Of a stretch of DNA of 64,000 bases, positions 52,228-63,500 are shown one piece after another. The stretch spans positions 1 through 64,000 of IMG/VR virus record IMGVR_UViG_3300014050_000012; one strand, written 5' to 3'. The notes below the pieces were generated by a model. That model did no database searches and had not been told where the DNA came from. It saw only the letters and a list, made by a program, of their open reading frames with translations. The position numbers were made by a program, and so were the translations under genes. Position 1 is the stretch's first letter. Every line of letters starts with the position of its first letter. The stretch comes from a virus.

Positions 52228-53254
52228 AAATATTAGTGCCGTTATTGATAGGATAATTAGTAAAAAAATTTATTTTATCTATCAGGACAATGTCTATTAT
52301 TATAAGTATCCAAATTCTGATATTAAACTACAATCTAGCTTAATATACGAAGAACATTATGACAAAATAAAATACGATAATTTTATACAAGAGGATATTG
52401 ATTTTTATTTACAAGATTTTGATATTGCGGATGCTTCGCTAAAACAATTTTTAGAAGGCAAATATAAACAAATAGATAATCTTAAAGTAGAATTATATCA
52501 AAACTTTTGGAAAACTAAAGAGAGCAAAGCGGCTCGCAATAAGCTTAAAATAGTAAGAAAAACTGTTCAGGATACTGAAAATCAATTACATTATTTAGAT
52601 TCATTAACTACAGAATTTTTGTGTGCTCAAAGACAAAATGAATTTTTATTTATTAATGGTATCTATGATAAAAATCATCAATTAATTTTTGACTATAATA
52701 AAATAGATACTATTAGTGAACATATGTTTAATGGTATGATTACAGTAATAAATAGTAAATTGTTAAAATCAGCAGATTTTAGATATATTGCTAGATCGTA
52801 CGATTGGCGATCAATATGGAATATTAAAAATCATCATATTTTTAACGAACCAATAGTAGAGTGGAGCGAAGAACAAAAGAGCTTAGTAGCATTTTCTCAA
52901 ATGTATGATAATATACATCAACATTTAGATTGTCCAGATGATAAACTTATAGAAGATGACGATGCTTTGGATGGTTGGTCTATTTATCAAAACAGAAAAT
53001 TAGAACAAGAAAAAAAGAAAAAGGGTGTAAATAGTATTGCGGATAAGTATGATAAAGCTCAGGAAATTTTTCTAGTGGCTAATGATGCTCAGGAATTTAA
53101 TAATATTATGGATATGAATGATGATGTTGCTAAGAGTAAAATGAGTAATAGATTTGATTTTGTACAACAGCATGGACGAGTAACAGAAGATAATTTACCG
53201 GATGTTAGAGCAGATATTAGACAACAATATGCTAATATGAATAAAAGGAAATAA
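52220..53254 (+). CDS. Tail assembly protein, function uncertain (344 aa)
   Basis: Mostly helical, charged, with M-Y-D-N-I-H-Q-H-L-D-C-P-D-D-K-L-I-E-D-D-D-A-L near residue 232, then a basic linker (K-L-E-Q-E-K-K-K-K). Its position between the tube and tape measure suggests an assembly chaperone or tail morphogenesis role. No domain is named with confidence; a baseplate-hub role cannot be excluded. Confidence 0.5.
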   Translation: MIRNISAVIDRIISKKIYFIYQDNVYYYKYPNSDIKLQSSLIYEEHYDKIKYDNFIQEDIDFYLQDFDIADASLKQFLEGKYKQIDNLKVELYQNFWKTKESKAARNKLKIVRKTVQDTENQLHYLDSLTTEFLCAQRQNEFLFINGIYDKNHQLIFDYNKIDTISEHMFNGMITVINSKLLKSADFRYIARSYDWRSIWNIKNHHIFNEPIVEWSEEQKSLVAFSQMYDNIHQHLDCPDDKLIEDDDALDGWSIYQNRKLEQEKKKKGVNSIADKYDKAQEIFLVANDAQEFNNIMDMNDDVAKSKMSNRFDFVQQHGRVTEDNLPDVRADIRQQYANMNKRK

Positions 53255-53256
53255 TA

Positions 53257-53544
53257 ATGCAAAATAAGAATATAGAAGACTTGTTTGAGAAAAGAATGAC
53301 AACTATAATGATAGGGGCCTTAGCAAGATTCGAAGAAAATTTTGATTATTTATGGGAAGATAACAAAGCTAATGCGGATTATTTTTTATCATTATGGCAA
53401 AAGGCTAGACAAGAAGTTTTGGACTATGGAAACAATCAAATAAGATTAGCGCAAAAGGATTTGGAAAAATTATACAATCAGAAACACACCAAATATAAAT
53501 ATCAATATAAATTTGATATGAGGAGATTTAATGATGAGTACTAA
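53257..53544 (+). CDS. Small helical protein, tail assembly cluster (95 aa)
   Basis: Begins two bases after the previous stop. A charged, helical product (F-E-E-N-F-D-Y-L-W-E-D-N-K-A, L-W-Q-K-A-R-Q-E-V). Overlaps the next gene by 14 bases in a different frame. In siphophages two adjacent chaperone ORFs before the tape measure are often joined by frameshifting; I see no clear slippery heptamer at this overlap. Function unknown. Confidence 0.5.
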   Translation: MQNKNIEDLFEKRMTTIMIGALARFEENFDYLWEDNKANADYFLSLWQKARQEVLDYGNNQIRLAQKDLEKLYNQKHTKYKYQYKFDMRRFNDEY

Positions 53545-54421
53545 AACTAAGACTTTTAAAGTTGAGTTAGATGGTAAAGATGTTGAGTTTATTATTAGGA
53601 CACCATCGTTGTCTGAACAAAGGGAAGGACAAAAGGTTTATAATCAATCTTTTAGCGATGCTGTCAAAGCTAAGGCTATCGTTAGAGCCAGAATGGACGA
53701 TCTTTTAGAAGAGCAGGGATTATGGGATAGTTCTAAACAAAAAAGACTCACAGAACTACAGCAAATAGTTTTGGATAACGAAAGAGCATTGGCCAAAGGT
53801 GGTATCCCATTGAAAAAGGCTAAAGAACTTGCTATGGAAATGAAAAATACCAGATTAAAAATTAGAGAACTAATAGCCGATAAAACATCTTTAGATAATC
53901 ATAGCGCAGAAGGACAAGCTGATAATGCTAGATTCAACTACTTGGTAAGTGTGTGTTTGGTGTATAATGAAACTAAACAGCCATATTTTAAAAACTTGGA
54001 AGATTATTTATCGAGATCAAATGAGCCGGTAGCGATTTTGGCCGCTCAACATTTAGCGAACATGCTTTATGGTCTAGATAATGATTATGAGAAAAATTTA
54101 CCAGAAAACAAATTCTTGAAAAAATTTAAATTTGTTGATGATAATCTAAGACTTATTAACGATAAAGGAAAACTGGTTGATGAAGAAGGAAGACTGGTAG
54201 ATGAAAATGGTAGATATATAAATGAGGCTGGAGAATTTATTGATAGGCATGGTAATAGAGTTGATGACAAGGGAGAATATGTTGTTGAACATAAACCATT
54301 CTTAGATGATGATGGCAACCCTATTGCAGAAATTCAAAATGAACTACCAGAAACTAAAGTACAAGAAGAAGATGTTGTTAAGGAAAGCGTTGATTCTACT
54401 CCAGTTGAGTCAGAAGCTTAA
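53531..54421 (+). CDS. Putative tail assembly chaperone with acidic tandem repeats (296 aa)
   Basis: The N-terminal 200 residues are alpha-rich with an initial beta hairpin (F-K-V-E-L-D-G-K-D-V-E-F-I-I), like T4-type and other tail assembly chaperones, which bind the tape measure before tube assembly. Residues about 200-262 are seven or eight short repeats of the form G-(R/K)-L-V-D-E-(E/N), giving an extended acidic arm. The last 35 residues are Glu/Val-rich and disordered. It is directly upstream of the tape measure and is followed by a terminator. Confidence 0.6.
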   Translation: MMSTKTKTFKVELDGKDVEFIIRTPSLSEQREGQKVYNQSFSDAVKAKAIVRARMDDLLEEQGLWDSSKQKRLTELQQIVLDNERALAKGGIPLKKAKELAMEMKNTRLKIRELIADKTSLDNHSAEGQADNARFNYLVSVCLVYNETKQPYFKNLEDYLSRSNEPVAILAAQHLANMLYGLDNDYEKNLPENKFLKKFKFVDDNLRLINDKGKLVDEEGRLVDENGRYINEAGEFIDRHGNRVDDKGEYVVEHKPFLDDDGNPIAEIQNELPETKVQEEDVVKESVDSTPVESEA

Positions 54422-54455
54422 TCCGATATATAAATATTATTATAGTTTTGTGTGT

Positions 54456-54492
54456 CAAAGGTTCAGTCTTTATCGGCTGGACCTTTGTTTTT
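54456..54492 (+). terminator. Intrinsic terminator before the tape measure gene
   Basis: CAAAGGTTCAG (54456-54466), a ten-base loop, CTGGACCTTTG (54477-54487), then five T. The stem is 11 bp with one T-G pair. It sits 12 bases before the tape measure start codon, so it may be partial, reducing but not blocking expression of the tape measure relative to the tube. Confidence 0.75.
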
Positions 54493-54503
54493 AGGGAATA
54501 AAT

Positions 54504-57500
54504 ATGGCAGCATTTAATCTAACAGCACAATTAAATCTTGTTGGACCAACAAATATTAGGCAAATTGTTGGAGATATTAGAAAACAATTAGGAACCATTA
54601 AGGGAACTATTAATGTTGGTATTGATCCACAATCAGCTAAGGCTATAGCACAAGCACAATCTCAAGCTGCTCAATTAAGTTCCGGACTAAATAACGTAGC
54701 AAAATCTGGAAATACTGCCGCAGCTGGCATGAGAGATTTAAATGACGCTGCTGCAAAAAATCAGTTAGGATCTACAGCTAAAAATGCTGCATCGGCCGCT
54801 GATGCTGCTACAAATCTTGGTAAACAAAGTTCCAGAGCTGCTAAAGATGTTAAGGTGCTAGGTAATGAGTTAGCTGAGTTCGGTAGGCAGTCTGGTTTAG
54901 CTATTAGACGTTTTGCTGCTTTTAGTTTGGTATCAGGAGTTATGTATAAACTTAATAGTGCTATTAATCAAGCATTATCTCAATATATAGATTTTGATAG
55001 AGAATTAGTAAGAGTTTCACAAGTTACGGGAAAAAGTGTTCAAGAATTAGGTAGTTTGGTAGATGAAATATCTTCGTTGGCAGGCAGTACTGGCGTAGCA
55101 TCTAAAGAATTAATACAAGTATCATCAACCTTAGCACAAGCTGGTTTGAGTGCCAGAGAAGCAGAACAGGCCCTAAAAGCTTTGGCGCTTAGTGCTAATG
55201 CGCCGTCTTTTGATAATCTTAATGATACTGTAGAAGGTAGTATCGCTTTAATGAGACAGTTTGGTATTAGGGCAAATGAACTAGAATCAGCACTAGGTAG
55301 CATTAATGCTGTGGCCGCAGCATTTGCTGTTGAAGCTAGTGACTTAATTACCGCAATTAGTAGAACTGGTGGTGTGTTTGCTAGTGCTAGTAGAGGAGTT
55401 AGTGAAGGAACGCAAGCACTAAATGAATTTATTGCTGTATTCACAAGTGTTCGTGCTACAACTCGTGAAAGTGCCGAAACTATTGCTACTGGTTTAAGAA
55501 CTATTTTTACTCGTATTCAGAGAGAGTCCACAATTACTGCTCTAAGAGAGCTGGGTGTGGAACTTAGAGATGTGGAAGGAAAGTTCGTTGGTCCGTATGA
55601 GGCCGTTAGAAGACTAAGCGAAGGATTGGGACAACTAGATCCTAGATCTCAAGTATTTGCTAATATCATAGAAGAACTTGGTGGTTTTCGCCAAATTGGT
55701 AAGGTTATTCCGCTTATTCAACAATTCGCTACAGCAGAAGCGGCTTTGCAAGTAGCGCTCAAGGGTGGAGATTCACTAGCAGAAGCTAATAGACAAGCCC
55801 AACAATCTTTAGCTGTACAACTAGCTAAAACTAGAGAAGAGTTTGTGGCATTAGTAAGAGATTTTGCTAATAATTCTGTATTTAGAGGATTTTTAACAAC
55901 TACAATTAGTATAACAAAAAGCATATTAAGTTTAGCAAGAGCGGGAAAATCATTATTTCCCTTACTAACTATACTTGGTGGATTTAAAGCATTCTCTGCT
56001 GCTACTCAGTTTGCTGGTGGATTTTTAAAGGGTGTGCGACCAACAGGAGGAAGACCTGGTGGTTCTGCTAGTAGGGGTATAGGACAAAATCTTGGTGAGG
56101 TAATTAGTGGTTCCAAAAGCGAAAGACAATCAGCATCGTTAGACAAGATAGCTAAAGTTTTAGAAAGTAATGCTGGAAATTTTAATACCAGTGTATCATC
56201 TTTAATTCAACCTATCACACAACTATCTACAGCTATACAACAAAATATAGTTAGTCTTACAGATAATACTGGAGCTTTGACAGCAAATACAGCTGCTATT
56301 AATAATTTAACTGCTGCATTGGGTATGAAGGGAACAACATTAGCTGGTGGTGGCAAGGTTTTAGGCTTCGCCAAGGGAGGAACTGTTCCTGGCAGCGGAA
56401 AAGGAGACAAAGTTCCAGCATTATTAGAGCCTGGCGAAGTTGTAATGAGCAATAGAGCTGTTAATAAGTATGGAAGAGGTAATTTGGTTAATATGAATAA
56501 AAGATATTTTAAAGGAGGTATAGCCCAAGAAAAGCTTCAAACACTAGTTGAAAAAAGCAATAGTATTAAAAAATATATTAATGACACTATCAATCCAGAT
56601 GATGAAGCATTAACAAAGATAGTTCCATTTCGTGTTGATCTTGATGATAATGATTTCAGAGAAATGAAACAAATCATGATAGATACTGAAAGGCAAAGAC
56701 TTAGATATTTAGAAACATATCGTGATGATCCCAAAGCAAATAAACAAGTGCAACAGAGAGCCAGAAGCAGCAAAGACCCTAGAACAGTTGTTGGATTTCT
56801 TGGTCTGAAAAAACCAGAATCTCATTGGGGTCCAGGTAATGCTTTTCAACAGCATTTAATTAAAAGACTAAATATTTCACCAAGCGATATGCCCCCTAAT
56901 CTTGGCACACCACAAGAACAATTTAAAGATATTATAGACGAACATTATGCTGTTTTAGACTACCAAGACGGTGATGCTAAATTTTGGAAAGATCTAAGTT
57001 ATTTTGATACACAACCCGGAAAAATAGACATACTAAATAAACAATTTAAAAATGTAGTCAATAATAATCAACTAAAACCAAAACCAACCCCAAATTATGA
57101 ACTTTTTACTTTACCGGATACGCGAGTTTATTATCCTGAGATTGGCACAAAAGAACAATTTATGCGAGATTATGCGGCGTTTACCACAGCAGATTATGCA
57201 AAAACACATCTTCCAGCAGGAGCTTATTCTATTGGTGGAAAAATTCAAAAATTTGCTGGTGGAGGAGAAGCACTACAATCTAAATTATCAACCATAAGAA
57301 CTCTTTTAGGCGAATTTTATGGAAACGATGAACAACTGATATCAAAATCAATTTCTAATTCTATGATAATCGATGAGGCTCGTGCTGATAAAATTATTGC
57401 TAATTTAGAATCATCTAGATCACAGTTACCATTATTTAGAAAATTATTATCAGAAAAATCGTCTTCTGTTGGTGTTTTAAATGGATTTCCAATAGCCAGG

Positions 57501-60500
57501 TATGGTGCTATTGGTGGTATTGAGACTATGAGATTTGATGAACTAAAAGATGAAGAAACCATTAGAGAGTTTATAAAAAGAGGAAAATTAGCAACACAAG
57601 CTTCGCGTGGTCCAGTTGGTAAACGCATAGTTTACAGTGATCAAAAAGCAGCAAGACGAAGGTTTGCGGTTGGCGGAACAGTAGAGGGCATAGCTGCTAA
57701 AGAAAAAAAATCTATTGAAACTGTAATTTTAGAACAATTATCCAGTTTTGGAGATGCTAGCGGAGTTAAAAAAATACTAGGATTAGGAGCTGGAGAAAGA
57801 GAGATTAGCTCTATATTGAATGCTAGTAATATTAGAGCCGGTAAAAACATAGAAAAAGCTATTAAATTTATAAATAGGGCGCTAGCTAAGACAGGAAAAC
57901 AAGATGCTGCTAGAGAAGCAAAAGAAGCAGCCATGAGAAAAGTTGCAATTGCCGGATTATTTCCATTAGATTATAATAAAGATTTTTCAGACTGGAAGTT
58001 GGAAGATGGTAGAGAAATTTATGGTTATGTTAGAGGATTTCAATCTAGCTTTTTACCACAAATAGAAGCTATGCAAGAGGCTAATAGAGCTACTCGTCAA
58101 AAATTTGCTGAAGATATTCAAGATACGGCAGCATTAGGCGGATTAGGTAATAGAAATATTCAGGGGCCAATTCAACCATTAGCAATAGATTTTGATGAAA
58201 CATTGGCTCTTGGAACAAAAATGTTAAAAGTTAACAAAGAGGGTAAAGAAGAAGAAGATTTACCAGCCTATGCGGATAGAAAAAAAGTTATGGAAAGTCT
58301 AGCCCAAGCTAGACCAACCTCACTAGCTAAAAGATTGGCTAGTATAGAACAAAAAAATCCCGGATATGTTAGGATGTATAGTCGTATCTTAACGGCCCGT
58401 CCTCAAAGCACAGCAGATATTATAGCATCTACTCTTAATAGATTCGGATTACCGTATTTAGAACAAGATGTTACTGGAGTTAGTCAAGGATTAGGAACAA
58501 ATATAGCAAAAGCTAAAGCTGCTAATGTTGCAGCAGCGGAAAAATTGATCGATGATAGTGAAGAAAATATTAGAGCAACAATGGCTGCTGGTAAAAGCAC
58601 TTTTCGTTATGGCGAAGTTCCAGAACTCAAAGGACCAGCAGAAGAAAAATTTGGACAATCTAATATTGAAGGAGGCTTGTTAGAAGCGGCACTATCGCAA
58701 TTATTGGGTTATAATATAAATGTTGATGCTTTAGAAAGAAATAGGGCGATTGATTTTCCACAAGGACTAGGTAGAGGTGCTCAACTTTTTGGATTACCTC
58801 CGAATATTGAAACAGAAGTAAAAAGAACTTTGGACGGAGATAGTTTTTCAAAAGCCAGAGAAGAATTTAGTAGATACTTTACAGAAAATCCACAAGCCTA
58901 TGCTAAAGGAGGAGCAGCAACATTTGGCTCTGGATCATTTAAATTTCCCAAAAGAATAAGTAATGCTTATGTTCGGGAAATGGAAAAATTATTAGAACAA
59001 GAACAAATGGAGAAGGTTTTTTCAACGTATCCTGGTAATGAAAGAATGATTGTAGACGAAGAGGCTGTGAAAAAAGGTTACGAATCTCCTTTTAGTAGAG
59101 AACTATTCATAAATTCGTTTAAGGATAAAATAAATAGAAATACAGTTTTTGAAAGAATGGGGCAATTTGCGCGAGTTATAGGATTGCCACCCGCCGATCT
59201 TTTATCTGCAATACCAACTCAATTAGACTTTGGTGTTAATTATCCTGCTACAGCATTATTTAGCAAGGATCCTTCTGGCCCAGGAACCAGGGGACTACAA
59301 GGGGTGGATCTGACACCATATGGTTATACTGAACAAGATAAACAAGATTTATTCGGATATACTAAACTAATAGAAGAAAAAAAGAAACAAATATTAAAAA
59401 CAATTAAAACTCCTGTTACAACATATGAAGATGGTAGTTTTGGTTATGATGTGGCTCTAACAGAAAAATTAAGAGCAGAATTAGACGATTTACAAAAACA
59501 ACAAAGATCTCTTATTGATAAAAACAATGCGGCTATTAAAGCTGCAAAAGAATCCAGATTACAATCCGCAAATCAGAGTGGTCGAGGTAGCGTTGGTATA
59601 GCTACTAATCCGTTCAATACAAGTCAACGTCAAGACTATAGTATTTTATATCATGAATTAACTCATCAACTTTTTAATAGTCTTAGAACTAAAAATGCTC
59701 AATCATTTGAAGCATACAAGGCAAAAGTTTCTAGTTTATTCGATGGAAACAATGATGATGTGGCAGATGCTTTTGATACTCTGGTAGGAAATAGTGGATA
59801 TAATAGTGCTGATGTTGCTTATGGAAGAAGTTATAAACTTAATGGACTAAGTAGTTTAATGATAGGCTCCGCTAAAAAAGAGTCGTTTGAAAAATATGTT
59901 AATAGTGATCCAGAATATGTTCCAGAATTAAGAAAAACTTGGGCCGAAACAAATTCCACCACAAAGGCCAAAGCCTTTAAGCCACTTAATCCTAGAGTTA
60001 ATGATGTTTTATTAAGAGGTAAAATAAGTCAAGATGTTATAGATAAATATGAAGATAATGGTAAAGAAGAATTTTTAACCACACTAGTACAAAAATTACC
60101 ATTATTAGATGAAAATTTAAGTGGAATTTTGGATAGTACTCTGGATGAGTTGTTGGGAGGTGCTGAAATAAGTAGACAAAAATTTGCTATAGGTGGTAAA
60201 GTTAATTTATATCATGGTTCGACAACAGGAATAGATGATAATCAATTAAAGAAATTTAAAGAACAAGGAGCTTTATCTAATATAGCTCAAGGATATGGTC
60301 AGGGTGCTGGATTTTATGTCTGGACTGATAAATTAACCGCTATTAAACATGCGGATATGAGGATCAAAGCAGCAAAAGAAGGTATAAATAGTATTATGGG
60401 AGGAGATACTGGTGGAAAAGGAATGATCTTAGAATTCCAAGAATCTTTGGATCCATCCTTATGGGATCTTGATTATGAAATATCTAAAGGGCCAGTTATC

Positions 60501-63500
60501 AAATGGATAGCCGATAATTATGAAACTTTAAAAGATAAAGTTGCCGCATCTGAAGGAATAGCCGGCGTTACCGAAGTCGAAAAATATGATCCTAAAGTTG
60601 CCAAAGAAACTGGATTATTATATGGCGGCGCTAATATTATGACACAAACAGCTACTGGATCCAAAAAATATATAGATGCAGATTCAGCTGGAGATATACG
60701 AGAGGGCGAAATTCTTGGACAAATTATGAATAGGCTTCAGTCTAATGATCCTAGTCTTGTTCACTCATTTGAAAATAGTTTTTTCGGTCAACAATCTTTT
60801 CCAAAAGGATCGGCTCTAAAATATGTTGGATCGTCGCCATTAATACCAGTAAATATTGAAACATTCGCTTCTGGTGGTAAGGCTGGACTAGCAGATGTTA
60901 ATAAAGTTGGAGAACAACTATCTAGTGATTTTAAATTAATGAAAGGAAAAAATGCATGGAATCAATTAGAAAATAATTGTTTAAGTATTGCTAATAAGGT
61001 ATCCGATATGTTTGGCTATGTTGTAGAACCAGATAAAATTAGACAACAACTTGATACTTTCCAAAAATTAAGACTTGGTAAAACTAGCGCATTTGGATTA
61101 AAGCCGACAGAAGAAGTATTAAAGAAAATGCCATCATTGAATAGAATGCTTAATAATCCAACTTTAGCTGCTAGTACTGGTAATATAGTAGTTAGAGAAG
61201 GCGAAGAAATGATGAAACATGTATCATTTGAACATATGAATAAGGAATATAATTTTGGAGCAGCTGGTCCTGACTGGCCCATAGTGTTAAGAATACCTTT
61301 AAAAAAGAAAGATGCTGAGCAAAAACGCTATGGAGGTATGCTTAATAAATTCACTTCGGGAGGAACCATACCAGCACTAGTAAGTAACGGTGAGGCTTAT
61401 GTGCCTCCGAAGCTTGCTAAACGCATTGGATATGGAACACTAAGTCGTATGAATATGGCCGATAAAAATGGCATGGGGAGATTTAGTGATGGTGGAATTA
61501 GTGTATTTAAGGGTCCAGGTAGTGGAACTAGTGATAGTATACCAACAAGTTTACCAGTAGGAAGTTTTATAATAAGAGAAAAGGCTACTAAAGCTTTGGG
61601 ATTAAATAAGGGTGGGAGCGTAGGCATTCAAAAATTTCAAGACGGAGGCGCCCCAACAAATAGCGGAGACCTATATTTTACCACCTTGTCATCTGCTCAA
61701 ATACAAGATATAGTTGGTAAAGGATCATCTAGAACAGGAATAGATGTTGAATCTTTAGATTTATTAACAAGATATGCTACAGATGCAGGCATGAGCATAG
61801 AAGATTTTTCTAGCGGACTAATAAGAGCTAGAGATACTGCAATTGAATCTGCTTTAGCACAAGGACAAAGTTTTAAAGAAGCAGCATTAGCTGGACAACA
61901 AGCTGCTATTGCGATGGCAGATATTCCAAATATACAAGTTACAGGAGAAAATCCGTTAGACGTACTAAGATCCTTAACAGCATCGTCCACTAGAGTACAA
62001 GCAAATGTCGAACAACGTAGAGAAATATTAAGTGATCCTGAAATTATTGCTGCTATTAATGAAACTAATGATTTAATGAGTAAACTAACTCCTGCTGAAC
62101 AATTTTCTGTTCAAACAGGAACCGGACCAATGACCCCACAAATGGAAGAAGCAGCAGCATCTAGAAGAAGACAAAAAAATATTGTTGGATATAAAATAGA
62201 AGAAAGACAAACTCAAGCCAATCAACCAGGATTTGTACCACCAACTATACAACAACCAACTAATTTAATGGATATTGATGGTATTAATAATCAATTGAAG
62301 GAAGCTCAAAATAATGCTGCATTATATGCGTCATCTCTTAGGGATCAAGCTAATGCTATTCGCGCACAACAAGAAATTACCATAGATCCTGGCACCTTTG
62401 CTGGATTAGAAGCTAAAGCACAAGCTCTAGAAGAAAAAGCAGCAGCAACCGAAAAAGCTTATCAAGATTTGGCAGATAGTACACAAGAGAGTGTGTCTTG
62501 GTTTGATACAGAATATCAGGCGGCTATAGATAGTATGAGAATACGAGCAGAGTCTGTAGCTAAAGCAACACAAGATGTTGAAAAAGCTATGGTAACAAGA
62601 GCTAAAGAAATAGCCTCTGCAAATCCAGAATTAACAGCTGAAGAAATTGGACAACAGATTAGCACAGAAAAAACAGGAATAGTAGCAGAAGCTAGGGCTC
62701 AACAAACAGAAGCCGAAACAAAATTTGGTAGAGCACAAAGTAGGGTTGATACACTAGCGGGCAAAGCTGGTGCTGGAGCAGATATTTTAGCGGCTGATAA
62801 TAAAGCTAAGGCAGAAGCACAAGCTAAAGCAGATGCTGAAAAAGCCTTAGAGGCTCGTAAACAACAAGCGCGTGACCTTGGGGCGAAACGTGCGGCTATT
62901 GCTGTACCAGAAAAAAGAGAGTACGAAACAGAACAAGAATTTAACGATAGACGACAAAAGGCAACAGAAAGATTTACCAGACAATCAGCACGAGAATTGG
63001 GTCTTAGTAAAACTAGATTTGTTAGCTCAAGACAAAAAAAAGCTATAGAAGAAGAAGAAGCTAAAAAAACTAAAGTTGAGAGAGAAAAAACAGATGTTGC
63101 TATTCAAAGCACAGATACTAAAGCTACACTATTATTAGTACAAGCTATTAATGCAAATACTGTAGCACAAACTGGTTCGGCAGATTCTGTGAAATCATTA
63201 ACCGAACAAACAAATGGTCTCATTGCTACAAATGAACAACTAACTAATGCAAAAAATGCTGATATTGAACAGGCTAATGCTTCTCCTGAGAGAAGCGACC
63301 TATCTAAAGACACCCTAAGAGAAATTCCATTCTTAGACAAACTTGAAACATTAGGATCAGCAGTTGGTGACTTTGCTAATAATTTTGCAGCATCTACTAC
63401 TGATATTGATGGCAATATTGGTAAATTTGGTAGTGTTCTTCAGGGCGGTGCTTCTAGATTAGAATCTGGTATCAAAAAACTAGCTGATGGTATCAGAAAT

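Noticed and set aside
53521-53545. Programmed -1 frameshift joining 53257-53544 to 53531-54421
   Set aside because: The overlap is in a suitable place, but there is no clear X-XXY-YYZ heptamer, and the downstream gene has its own ATG with upstream AGGAG (about 53520-53525).
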